Shown one piece after another: positions 10,000-18,849 of a stretch of DNA of 24,075 bases. Each line of letters opens with the position of its first letter. The first letter of the stretch is position 1. This DNA comes from Jimgerdemannia flammicorona (Eukaryota > Mucoromycota > Endogonomycetes > Endogonales > Endogonaceae). The translations under genes and the position numbers were made by a program. The stretch covers positions 1 through 24,075 of the forward strand of contig RBNI01001151.1 in the NCBI GenBank assembly GCA_003990745.1, read 5' to 3'. Under the pieces are notes generated by a model. That model was not told the DNA's origin and did not search any database. It saw only the letters and a program-made list of their open reading frames with translations.

Positions 10000-11690
10000 A
10001 GCTGCAAGAACTGCAGAAGAGAGACTTCTATCTTGGCTTTCTGATCTTTTGCCAGACTTTATTATAGATGTCTCTGGGCTTGGTCTTTGGAGTGTACATC
10101 TTCTTGGGCTTCAGGACAATAGGTCCTTGTTCTTCTTGCTTCATTTCTTCATCTTCTGGAGGCAGTTCACTTGTCTTGAGAGCAAAAGGTGAGAGAGATC
10201 AGAGAGGTATTTCTACTTGCTCCTCTTCATATTCTTCATCTTCTTCTTGAGCAATTCTTCAACTGGTATTCCTGGATGGTCTTCCTACAAGTCTCTTTCT
10301 TTTTGCTGCTAGGTAGACTGTTTTTCTAATAATAACCTTAGTCAGATATAGGTCTAGATCACTGTAGTCTTCACTGTTGCTTTCTTCTTCAAAGTCTTCA
10401 ACTAGGTGAACTTCGGTCTTCTTATACTGAGTCTCATTTCTTCAATTTTATAGTTCAGAGTCTCTTTGGTCACTTCTTTTATTATTATATTCAGTGGTAT
10501 ACATAGTGTCCAAATTGTCCCCAGTAAAAGTATTAGACTTGAACTCTGCCTTGAACAGGGTATCTTCTTTCTTCTTATAAGTAACTCCTATTATCTCTGG
10601 ATAGATAACCTTGATTCCTTTGTAGTACATACCCTCTGTTATCTTGTGGGTAACTATGATTTTCACATATAGTGAGCTTTTCAATTTGTCCAACTAGTCA
10701 GTCTAGCCTAGAGCTGAGGTCTTGGAATTTATTTTTATCTTTCTTTTATTCTTTGGCTGGCTTTCTTTCTTTGGATTTCTCCTATCCTTAGAGGAGTCCT
10801 TGTAGGGCTTTGATCAGGATGTCTTTCTTATCATCCTTCTTGTTATAGTCACTCTAAGTAGTTTCTTGTCTGATATTAAAAAATTCTTAAGCTATATCTA
10901 CTTGCTCTTCAGACCTTCTGATATCTAGGATGCAGATATACTGGGCACTATTTGGGGGAATCTTATTCATGAAGATCATTGGTTCTATTATATCTTAGTT
11001 AGTAGTATTGAATCTAGCTATATGTATTCTCTTTTGTATTCTTGTAAAGAATACCCTAAGTGATTCTCTAGATTCATCTTTATTTCTATGATAGATTCTT
11101 GGGTCTTATAGTAGATCTCATTTTCTATATACTTTTCTATAAGCCAGTGGGTCATGGCCTCATACTCTTCCTCATAGAATGTTACTACAAGAATGGTGGC
11201 TCCCAGGTCTGAGTGTAGATCATTTGCTACTTATTAAAAAATTTCTTTGACTGGCTCTCTGTACTGAGCTTTAAGATGGTAATTTTTTTTTCAGAAAAGA
11301 GATTCTTCAGGGCTACTATTCTCTCAATTCCTTTGAGAAATTCTCTCAGGTCTTCTGGATATCCTGCAAAGGTTGGCAATAGGGTGGCCATTTCATCATC
11401 ACTGTTCTCTGATTCTGATTCTGGTTCTGATTTTGATTTTTGTTCACTTTCTGAATTGTTACTAGAGCTTAGGATACTTAGATATTTTGAGAATGGAGTT
11501 GCAGATCTTGGGAGAGGTGTAATGGATCTTAGAATCCTTAAAGTGACTACTACTGATTCTTATTCAGTAGCAGCTAGTAGTAGAGGTTCAATGGGCAAAA
11601 TTAGTAAGACTGGTATAGAGAATCAGGCTTATATAATGAGGTCTTTAAGTTCTTATATAAGCTCATTAAAGATTCTAGCAGGACTGTCTT
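10000..11690 (-). pseudogene. gag: Gypsy copy 1 gag, heavily degraded
   Basis: This stretch aligns by eye along its length with the copy 2 gag (20000-21222). Recognisable remnants include the capsid-like segment near 11400-11160 and the nucleocapsid end, where YTTEYNNKRSD (~10490) corresponds to YTTECDNKRSD of copy 2, so the last Cys of the CCHC knuckle is Tyr here. A basic, AT-hook-like GRPSRN patch is kept near 10280-10300. The start codon of copy 2 (CAT on the plus strand at 21220-21222) corresponds to TAT here, so initiation is lost. Many stops and frameshifts. Confidence 0.7.
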
Positions 11691-11983
11691 TATAATTTGT
11701 TTAATCTGATTAGTCTAGTGGTAAATCTGTTAGTACTAGCTGGGGGTTCTATATTGTACTGGCTTCCTGCTGATATCCTTCTGATAGTAGATAATTGGCA
11801 AGTCTTGAGATGATTACTTCTCTTTTTGTCCAAATGCTAGTGATAACTAGTTCTTCTATAGTAGCAGAGATTAGTGTTATATAAAATGTATCTAGTTTGA
11901 CTGTGGGTTCTTATAAGCTAAAAAGTTATATTGATTTTAGAAATATTCAAATTTCAAAAAAGATTTCCAGTTGAGCCCCCAAA
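11691..11983 (-). other. Gypsy copy 1 leader and primer-binding site
   Basis: This is the untranslated stretch between the 5' LTR and gag, aligning with 21223-21471 of copy 2. Immediately inside the LTR the minus strand reads TTTGGGGGCTCAAC (11983-11970). A primer-binding site beginning TGG two nt after the LTR is expected for priming by a tRNA 3' end (CCA). The primer tRNA was not identified. No gene is seen here. Confidence 0.55.
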
Positions 11984-13024
11984 TATAATATGCCCAGCTC
12001 AATAGAGATAAATTACAAGGTTGGAGATTGATGTAGTTTGGCTTGAGCCCATAGTTACTTTGTCAAAAAGCAATAAAATGTTCTTATAATTCCTGAGGTC
12101 CTTGGTGTTTAGTAGTATAATAGTCAAATCTGGATACAGCAGTTGATTATACATATGTCAATTTCCTTATTGGGATGGTTCTTCTGAGTATAGTGGTAAT
12201 TATTGTATAAGTAGTTTCCTTATGTGATTCCTACATAATGATCTTCTCTATAGTGTGATAATCTCTATATAGCATAATAAGTTCCTTATATAATTTCTGC
12301 ATAATAGTCTTGGTGGACTTTTTTATATAAATATGGTAGATAACTAGATTTGGATAAATAACTTAGATAACTCAGATGGTGGAGGTTCTTCTGAATTAGG
12401 CTCTTCTGGAGAATAACTTAGATTCTTGGCAAGTTACATCAAAGACTGACTTTATTTGTATGAGATTATATTAATAGACTGGCTTCACTGTAAAGTTACA
12501 TCAGATAGACTAGCTTGTGACAAAATTTCTTTTAGCAGGTTCTCTGGAAAATAACTCAGATAATATGAATTCTTCTGAATCAGTAGACTTCTTTGAAAAT
12601 GATAGATAACTTAGGCAAAGTTATATCAAAGACTGGCTTCATTTGTATAGAGTTATATTGAAGACTGGCTCTACTGTGAAGTTGTATCTAATAGACTGAC
12701 TTTGGTGAAATTTCTAGAAAATAACTCAGATTCTCTTTAGGCTTATCTGGCAAGCATACCAATCAATCTTTGTAATGAAAAGTAGATCAGAGTAGAAAGG
12801 GAAGCTGTTGCTTTAGATTTAATTTTAGACTGAGATTTATTCACTCTTATCTCTAGAGTATTTTATACAGTTGTGATTGCTATATGGCTAATTATAGAAG
12901 ACTATTTATAGTAGGTATTTCTGGTTCAATATAAGTGTTCAGATCCTATACAAGTATTCAGATTTTATACAGATAAATATACTCTTTCTGATATATCTGG
13001 ATAATTATATAAGTTATTATAACA
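11984..13024 (-). repeat. Gypsy copy 1 5' LTR
   Basis: Homologous over most of its length to 21472-22766. On the minus strand it starts TGTTATAATAAC (copy 2: TGTGATAAATC) and ends ATTATA (copy 2: ATTACA), so the terminal CA has become TA. Edges were set by where copy 1 / copy 2 similarity stops and by TG..CA ends; the outer edge is less certain. It contains a core-promoter block (12834-12868) and a degenerate ~185-bp internal duplication (12420-12530 and 12610-12715, both with the tcaaagactg motif). Confidence 0.68.
12834..12868 (-). promoter_or_regulatory. LTR core promoter: TATA box plus AGAGTGAATAAA
   Basis: On the minus strand TATAAAATACTC (first T at 12867) is followed by AGAGTGAATAAA (12847-12836), first base to first base 20 nt. 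The same arrangement recurs in copy 2 and in both LTRs of the 13362-15885 element. The spacing suits a TATA box and a transcription start region; the AATAAA could also serve as a polyadenylation signal in the 3' LTR. Confidence 0.55.
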
Positions 13025-13361
13025 AAGTAGTCCTAGATATCCCCAGATATATTTAACTGTCTTTTTGTATGCCTATGACTATTAAGTGCATCTACTATAA
13101 TATTATATTTAAATTATATTTAAATATATATATATATATATATATACTAAGTTATATATTATAATAAAAGAAATTTCTTTAATATAGATTGATGAATAGA
13201 TAATATAAATTTTATAAAAATAATTTTATTACTTACTTTATAATTTATACTGATAATAGTAATTTAGTATTTCTAAGAGACTGAATTTTTCTCAGTAAGA
13301 TCTAGAGTAAGATTTCTCTTACTAAAAGATTATTAGAATTTGCAACTATTTAGTTATCTAC
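13025..13361. other. AT-rich spacer with (AT)n microsatellite
   Basis: No gene seen. It holds an (AT)n run at 13124-13146 and a small inverted repeat (agtaaga/tcttact, around 13298-13323). It ends with the left target-site copy CTAC at 13358-13361. Confidence 0.6.
13358..13361. repeat. Target-site duplication CTAC (left)
   Basis: CTAC abuts the left LTR and matches 15886-15889 next to the right LTR. Four bases could match by chance, but both copies sit exactly at LTR edges set independently from the repeat alignment. Confidence 0.6.
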
Positions 13362-13779
13362 TATAATATAGTAGATACAGATCTTGATATATTGATAGGA
13401 TTCTAGATTTTGTATGAAGGAGGAAAGAGTATATAAAGAAGACTTTTTTTTTTAATTGAACTGACTAATGTTTATTCACTCTTAAATATTGAGTTATATA
13501 TTTATACAGATTTGTACACTAATTCTGCTACTAAATATGAGACTAAGTAATAAGTCATTTTATATAAAATTCCAAGTAGAATTTCATCCATATCTCAGAT
13601 AAAATCTCATGTAAAATCTTATCTGAAGTTCATGAAAGTAACAACAGTTTTACTGATAATGTTTTAGATATAATGTCTACAGTAAAGATAATTTCTACAC
13701 TATAATAAATTAGGAAATCTGATTTAGGTACCATAATCAAATATTTATTTCCTGTTTCTATTTCATATTATATATCACA
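13362..13779 (-). repeat. 3' LTR of the non-autonomous element
   Basis: Direct repeat of 15472-15885. The outer end reads TATAATATAG on the plus strand where the other LTR has TGTAACATAG, i.e. transitions only. The inner end is TATATCACA. It carries the shared TATA/AGAGTGAATAAA block. Confidence 0.8.
13470..13506 (-). promoter_or_regulatory. LTR core promoter block (3' LTR)
   Basis: Minus strand: TATAAATATATAAC (13506-13493), then AGAGTGAATAAA (13482-13471). It is the same module as in the Gypsy LTRs, with 24 nt from first base to first base. Confidence 0.5.
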
Positions 13780-13789
13780 TCTCTCCCCT
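13780..13789 (-). promoter_or_regulatory. Polypurine tract
   Basis: AGGGGAGAGA on the minus strand directly precedes the 3' LTR start TGTGAT. This is the usual plus-strand priming site and it fixes the element's orientation. Confidence 0.7.
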
Positions 13790-13959
13790 GAATAGGTTAT
13801 TTTTGATACAAAAATACCTATTCAAATTCTTATATTACAATGTTTATATGTTTGTTCCCCCTATATAGACTTATTTGTAATATTGTATCCAAGTAATTTT
13901 TAGAATATTTTTTGAGATTCCAATAAAGTCTTCAAATAATTAATTCTGGCAGTAGTGTA

Positions 13960-14560
13960 TATATCATCAAAAGTCAGATGATGATAGTTCATATCTTCAA
14001 AAGTCAGGTGATGGCTTCTTCCAAAATTGGATGGTGGCTTCTTCCAAAAATCAGATGGCAGCTCATCTTCTATTCTTCAGAGTGGTCTATTTGTATATTG
14101 GACAATGTTTATATGTCAGACAGTATTTGTATCTTCAAAAGTCAGACAGTATTGTTTAAATAATTAACTCAGGCAGTTTGTATATGACATCTTTAATTCT
14201 TTAATCAAAAGTAGAGTGGTTGCTATATGATATCTTTAATTCTCTATAGCAGTCTATTTATATGTTGGGCAGTATTCATATGTCATCAAAAGTCAGATAA
14301 TAGTATCTTCAAAGGTTAGTGGATGATAGCATCTTCAATTCTCATTCATATCTTCAAAAGTTGGGTGACATTCTTATATTGAGCAGCATTCATATGTCAG
14401 GCAGCATTTATATCTTCAAAAGTCAGACAGCATTCTTCAAATAATTAACTCAGGCAGTTTATATATAATGTCTTTTAATTCTGTGGTCAAAGTAGGGCAG
14501 TTTAGTGTATAACAGATAGCATTCTTATCTTCAAAAGTTAGACAGCAATGATCTGTACAG
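13960..14560. repeat. Dispersed short repeat (atcttcaaaagtcaga)
   Basis: The motif atcttcaaaagtcag(a/g) or a close variant (catcaaaagtcag, cttcaaaagttrg) recurs at least seven times here, often followed by a short run such as tgatg or cag. It lies in the interior of the non-autonomous element, left of and overlapping the longer tandem array. No ORF of note. Confidence 0.65.
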
Positions 14561-15420
14561 TGGTCTATTTGACATAGCAGTAGTTTATTTAGTATTTTTT
14601 GGTAATTAATCTTATAATATTGTCCCTTGAACTAAGGAGTAACCTGACTATTAACTCAATGATGTGGTCCTTTGCAGAGTATCTATTGTTTAATACTGAT
14701 AGTTTACAGAATTGAGACTGACAACTGGAATAACCAATTAACAGCAGATAATGCAGAAATAAATACTATACATATTAGATAGTATTCTTCAAATAATTAA
14801 CTTATATAGTTCATATATAATGTCTTTTAATTCTGTAGTCAAAGTAGAGTGGTTCAGTATATGATGGATAGCATTTTTATCTTCAAAAGTTGGGTAACAA
14901 TAGTCTATACAGTGGTCTGTTTGATATAGTGGTGGTTTATTCAGTATTTTTCAGTGATTAATTCTTATAATATTATCCCTTGAACTAAGAAGTGACCTGG
15001 CTATTAACTCAATAATGCAGTCCTTTACAGAGTGTCTATTATTCAATACTGATAGTTTATAGAAATGAGGCTAACAACCAGAACAACCAATTAACAGCAG
15101 ATGGTTCAGAGATAAATACCATATATATTGAGCAGTATTCTTCAAATAATTAACTTGAGTGGTTCATATATAATATCTTTTAATTCTATAGTCAAAGTAG
15201 GGCAGTTTGGTATATAACAGATAGCATTCTTATCTTCAAAGTTGAGTGACAATAGTCTATACAGTGGTCTGTTTGGAATGATAGTAATGAATATAGTATT
15301 TTTCAGCAATTAATTCTTATAACATTATTTCTTAAACTAAGAAGTGACCTGGCTATTAACTCAACAATACAGTTATAACAGTCTGTACAGTGGTCTGTAT
15401 GTAGCAGTTGTTCATTTTTC
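14158..15420. repeat. ~353-bp tandem array inside the non-autonomous element
   Basis: Units start with aaataattaac. Two complete units begin at 14439 and 14791 (352 and 353 bp), a third, cut short near 15420, begins at 15144, and a diverged partial unit starts at 14158. Shared landmarks in each complete unit are gtctatacagtgg, ccttgaacta, aagtgacctg, ctattaactcaa and attaacagcagat. Units differ mainly by transitions. No coding potential in either strand. Confidence 0.8.
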
Positions 15421-15451
15421 ACCTTAAAAGTGAGGATTCAATCTTGAATCA

Positions 15452-15471
15452 CTAGTCAATAGATACTAAGT
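15452..15471 (-). other. Possible primer-binding site
   Basis: Just inside the 5' LTR the minus strand reads ACTTAGTATCTATTG. It resembles the TGGTATC primer sites used by many LTR elements if one G has become A (TTAGTATC from TTGGTATC). It differs from the Gypsy site at 21470. Weak evidence. Confidence 0.3.
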
Positions 15472-15885
15472 TGTAACATAGCAGACACAGATCTTGGTAA
15501 GTTGGTAGGATTTGGGATTTTGTATGAAGGGAGAAAGAGTATATAAAGAAGCCTTTTTTTTTTAATTGACCTAACAAAGGTTTATTCACTCTAAAATACT
15601 GAGTTATTTATATAGATTTATAAGCTAATTCTTCTACTAAATATGAGACAAAGTAATAAGTCATTTTATGTGAAATTCCAAGTAGAATTTCATTCATATC
15701 TCTGATAAAATCTTATGTAAAATCCTATCTGAAGTTTGTGAAAGTGACAATAGTTTTACTGATAATATTTTAGATATAATATCTGCAGTAAAGGTAATTT
15801 CTACAATATAATAAATCAGGAAATCAGATTCAGATACCATGATCAAATGTCTATTTTCTGTTTCTATTTTATACTATACATCACA
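15472..15885 (-). repeat. 5' LTR of the non-autonomous element
   Basis: Direct repeat of 13362-13779. On the minus strand it starts TGTGATGTATAG and ends TGTTACA. It is followed on the plus strand by the target-site copy CTAC (15886-15889). Confidence 0.82.
15580..15614 (-). promoter_or_regulatory. LTR core promoter block (5' LTR)
   Basis: Minus strand: TATATAAATAACTC (15614-15601), then AGAGTGAATAAA (15592-15581). Counted from TATAAATA at 15612 the spacing is 20 nt, equal to both Gypsy LTRs. Confidence 0.55.
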
Positions 15886-16135
15886 CTACTGTCTTCAATT
15901 TTCTATAATTATTCTTACTTACTCCTGTAATATTATAGCACTAATTCAGATCTCTGTTGAATACCTAATTATATACTATTTTAGCCAACATTATCCTACT
16001 TTCTAACCATTTTCACCTCTAAGCTCTTTGTTGTTTCATAATCATGAATCATGAATTGTAGTTTCAATTTATTGAAAAATTGTTACTAGCAACTGATTTT
16101 GTAATAGCTAATTTGATAGAACTATAGATTGAGAA
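15886..16135. other. AT-rich intergenic stretch
   Basis: It starts with the right target-site copy CTAC (15886-15889). Beyond that no gene, repeat or RNA is seen; it contains the presumed 3' flank of the kelch gene. Confidence 0.5.
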
Positions 16136-17642
16136 TTATTTCTCTATATTATCACAGTTCACATATGAATTTTGTGTAAGTGGTGAGGGGATGGTTGAGT
16201 TGGGAGAGGGGATGGTTGAGATGGGAGAGAAGCTGGTGATCCACTGAAATGGTGTTTCTCGGATATCTAATATGCTGAGATCATTCATAGTTTTGGCTCC
16301 ATCTGTGCCTGTTATATATATCATAATGAAATTAGCAATACCAATTTAGTGTATCGAGCATCACGATATCGTTTAAATTTGAAGTGGCACCAACACCACA
16401 GCATATGATGATAGCAGTGCCATTGGTATCTATTTAATGATAACTCAGTTGTCATGTTCGATAAACCTTCAACAATTAATGTATATAACATAAGAATATT
16501 ACTTACCCAATACAGCAGTATGCCATCGACGTCGGAGTGGGATCACCCCTGTCGCATTAATTGGTTTCCATGTACCGCTATTAGTACTATTGTAGAAGTC
16601 GGCCGAAAATTAGCATGAATGGAAAACTTTGAAGTCTGGATGGCCCACTGTACTCACAAGAATTCTTGCAATATACCATAAATGTTATTATCATATACTA
16701 ACTCAAAAAGTGGAATTTCCTCCATAGCTGCAAGCGTCCAATTGACAATTAAATTAGAGGTTTGTTTACCAATGTACCCTCCGATGAAGATCATCCGACC
16801 ATCACTAGAACATTGTAATAGTAAATCGATGTATCATAAGCAACACTAGTAAGACATTCCAACAAGAGGAGAAATGGAGAGAAGAAGAGAAAGAGAGAAA
16901 TCATACCGGAGCATTGTTATGGTATCCTCAGTTCTAGGCGCAGGTTTCGGCTCAACAACATTGAGAACGTTCCATACTAACATTTTGGTATCAAATGTAA
17001 TCATATCATCAAAGATATGCTCAGCGCTTGTATCGGAAGAGAATCCTATAAGTTAATTAACAAAAATACAAGGTGTTAACTAAAAGAGATCTTTGAAAGT
17101 CGGTAGAATGTTAGAAACGTTTGATAAACTGCGGGCCTACCTGTATAATAATCGCCTTCCCCAGCCCAAATGTAGGCTACCCCTGATGAAGTCCACGAAG
17201 CGGATATATAATCCCTTTGCTGAGGCATATTGATGATGGTAGATGGAAGTGTCCAATTTCTAGTGACGGTGTTGTACTGAGCGAACCCACTTTGCAACAA
17301 TGGCTGACCACGGCTGTTACCTCCGCCCCAGACATAAAACGACTCACCATCCGCAGAAGGCCACATTGCATGAGAGTCGCTCAGTGGAACAGCGGAGTTT
17401 CCTGTAGTAATCGTCAGGTCGACCCATGATGGGTTTGTGGAAATCCAGGGTTGAGAGATATCGAGGCTGTATAAGCTTTTCACAGTAGTGTAAGGTCATA
17501 TTATTGAGCCACCGAAGACGTAGATGGTGTCGTTGATGAGCACGGCAGCCTGGTTATACTGGGAGGCAGGTATGAAGCCCGTGGCGCGATGGGCTATAGT
17601 TGCGAGTAACGTGACAATAGCCAGGAAGGTGGGTTTCGACAT
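16136..17642 (-). pseudogene. Kelch/beta-propeller secreted protein gene, disrupted (or truncated)
   Basis: The start ATG (17642-17640) sits in a strong GCCACC context. It is followed by a signal-peptide-like MSKPTFLAIVTLLATIAHRA and kelch blades: IYVFGG, SADGESFYVWGGG, SGVAYIWAGEG, DGRMIFIGGYIG, RRRWHTAVL, DIVMLDTLNW, MNDLSILDI, then a Ser/Pro stretch and a stop at 16136. Proposed exons: 17642-17141, 17045-16907, 16804-16658, 16586-16507, 16429-16342. The four introns (95, 102, 71, 77 nt) have GT..AG ends and keep phase. Two defects: an in-frame TGA at 17494-17496 between IYVFGGSII and PYTTVKSLYSLD, and a missing segment between DTLNW and GTDGAKTMND, where related proteins have another blade; the only GT..AG gap there is 33 nt and breaks the frame. 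No C-terminal membrane segment was found. It could be a recent pseudogene. Confidence 0.8.
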
Positions 17643-17979
17643 GGTGGCAAGTTGAAAGATTAATGCCCTCTGGATCAGAGAGACAGAGGGACCTGAAAGT
17701 CGAAAACATGACTTTGCCACAAATACGAGCACTTGATTCGTTCGTTCGACAACCCCAATAAAAAATCACGAATTCTACGAATTCTACAACTAGACCCAAA
17801 CAGGTTACGTGACTGAAATGTTCAGTCAAACAATTGCGCCAACATACAGAACAGAAACTGAAAAGCGTTTTGTAGGCCAATACCCTCCACCGTACCCAAG
17901 TTATCCGGAGCCTCGTTCAGGCAAATTAGAGAACACCCTCCGATTAGCACCCAGGAATAGGAAATCTGGTACGATTGCT
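17643..17979 (-). promoter_or_regulatory. Upstream region of the kelch gene
   Basis: About 340 bp between the kelch ATG and the truncated end of Gypsy copy 2, less AT-rich than the repeats around it. It contains an ATTGG (inverted CCAAT) element on the gene strand near 17756. No clear TATA box and no other gene were seen. The plus-strand frame that opens at 17809 runs on into antisense Gypsy sequence and is not a gene. Confidence 0.4.
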
Positions 17980-18039
17980 TTATCATCTGTATTATGGTCA
18001 CTCCATTCCAAGAGTTCTTCTTTCTGGCATCTTGGTCTG

Positions 18040-18170
18040 GCTTTTTTGGATCTGGCCTCTGTTGTCTCCTCTCTTCAAAGTATGGATTGCAACATCATGA
18101 CTGAGGTGAATCTTCTGGTGTCTGCAATCTTGGCAGTCTGGGTATCTTCTATGGTTGCAATATCCCATTG
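18040..18170 (-). other. Second Cys/His motif, copy 2
   Basis: The minus strand reads MGYCNHRRYPDCQDCRHQ followed by KIHLSHDVAIHTLKRGDN. Ligand spacing is C-x7-C-x2-C with neighbouring histidines. The matching part of copy 1 (8640-8520) reads IGYYNYKRHLDCGDCRNQ, retaining the last two Cys, then the conserved HTLKRGDN. It lies between the eight-ligand module and, in copy 1, the dUTPase. Metal binding is only inferred. Confidence 0.45.
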
Positions 18171-18726
18171 CTCAGAAATGATATTCCCAGTTATTGATCT
18201 CTTGTTGTCTCAGGAATTGGTATCCATCTTGGTTATAAGTTGGAGGAAGAGTGGACAAGGGGTATATTTCTGTTTGGGTGAAGGAGCCTTGTCCTCTAAA
18301 TCGACTCTACAGCTTGGTGATAACTTCTTGGAAGGTGGTTGACTGTGTAAGTATATTCAGGGGTTCTGGTCTTTAGGGTCTCTGTCTTTCTTACTGGTCT
18401 AGTAGATGGCACTGGTAGCAATAGTCTCAGAGAGAGTGGAAGATCATTTGGTGTGGACATCTTCCTAGCTGAAAAGCCTTTTCTTGGTGAGTTTCTTTCT
18501 TGGGGATAATGGTGATTGTACTGGGTCCTTCTTCCATATTCCAAGGGTCATTGTCTTCAGGTGGTGTCCATCAAGAGTCATCCCAGGGAATGAGTTCAGG
18601 GACCTCTTCTTCTTCAGGTACTTTTTGTTCAGAAACTTCTTGGTCAGAAGTTTCTTCTTCCTCAGATGATTCTTGACTCCAAAATGCTTGTACTTCTGCA
18701 GCTTTGGTTGCAGGTGTTTCTGGAAC

Positions 18727-18846
18727 ATGTCTGCATTTCTTCTTCTTCTTTCTGCACTCTGGGCAGGCTGTGCCAGGCGATTTCCTTGTTCCCATGATCT
18801 TGGAGGAATGCTCAGGACACTTGTGTCTCTTGAGGCAGGTAGGGCA
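18727..18846 (-). other. Eight-ligand Cys/His module (putative two-zinc), copy 2
   Basis: Forty codons begin CPTCLKRHKCPEH and end CPECRKKKKKCRH. Pattern: C-x2-C-x5-C-x2-H-x14-C-x2-C-x6-C-x-H. The upstream stretch is acidic (SSEESTIEEEEESED), as is the downstream one (SSEEEETSDQE). Copy 1 shows that this module is normally in frame with the protease; in copy 2 a single-base shift separates them. It is distinct from the CCHC knuckle of gag, which lies about 1.2 kb upstream. Confidence 0.65.
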
Positions 18847-18849
18847 TCC

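Larger units (their letters stand above)
5813..13024 (-). mobile_element. Ty3/Gypsy LTR retrotransposon, copy 1 (dUTPase-bearing, lacks integrase and 3' LTR)
   Basis: Minus-strand order: 5' LTR (13024-11984), primer-binding site, ~280 nt leader, gag, protease, two Cys/His modules, dUTPase, beta-rich linker, RT and RNase H. The element stops after RNase H (~6010) plus ~200 nt of tether-like sequence, and the LINE begins. Integrase and the 3' LTR are absent from the window; they may lie beyond position 1 if the LINE inserted into this element, or be deleted. PR-to-RH order without integrase between PR and RT, and the RT/RH motifs, place it in Ty3/Gypsy rather than Copia. Many stops and some frameshifts are present. 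Compared with copy 2 (~17980-22766), the differences seen by eye are mainly C-to-T and G-to-A. Confidence 0.88.
13362..15885 (-). mobile_element. Non-autonomous LTR retroelement (LARD/TRIM-like)
   Basis: Two direct repeats of 418 and 414 bp flank a 1,692-bp interior with no coding capacity. CTAC directly precedes the left repeat (13358-13361) and directly follows the right one (15886-15889), a 4-bp target-site duplication. On the minus strand the LTRs begin TGTGAT and end TTACA. The purine tract AGGGGAGAGA (13780-13789) abuts the left LTR, which identifies that LTR as the 3' one and the element as minus-strand. The LTRs look about 85-88% alike by eye, so the insertion is old. The interior is largely a ~353-bp tandem array. 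It must have relied on proteins from another element. Confidence 0.82.

Noticed and set aside
11276..11695. Plus-strand open frame of 139 codons
   Set aside because: It is antisense to degraded gag of Gypsy copy 1; copy 2 shows the coding strand is minus.
13298..13323. Short inverted repeat in AT-rich DNA
   Set aside because: A seven-base stem in very AT-rich sequence is expected by chance.
16309..16341. A 33-nt intron in the kelch gene
   Set aside because: It has GT..AG ends but is shorter than the other four introns (71-102 nt), and splicing would shift the frame. A deletion of one blade fits better.
17809..18342. Plus-strand open frame of 177 codons at the kelch promoter
   Set aside because: It spans the junction into Gypsy copy 2 and its right half is antisense to pol. 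No start context or domain supports it.
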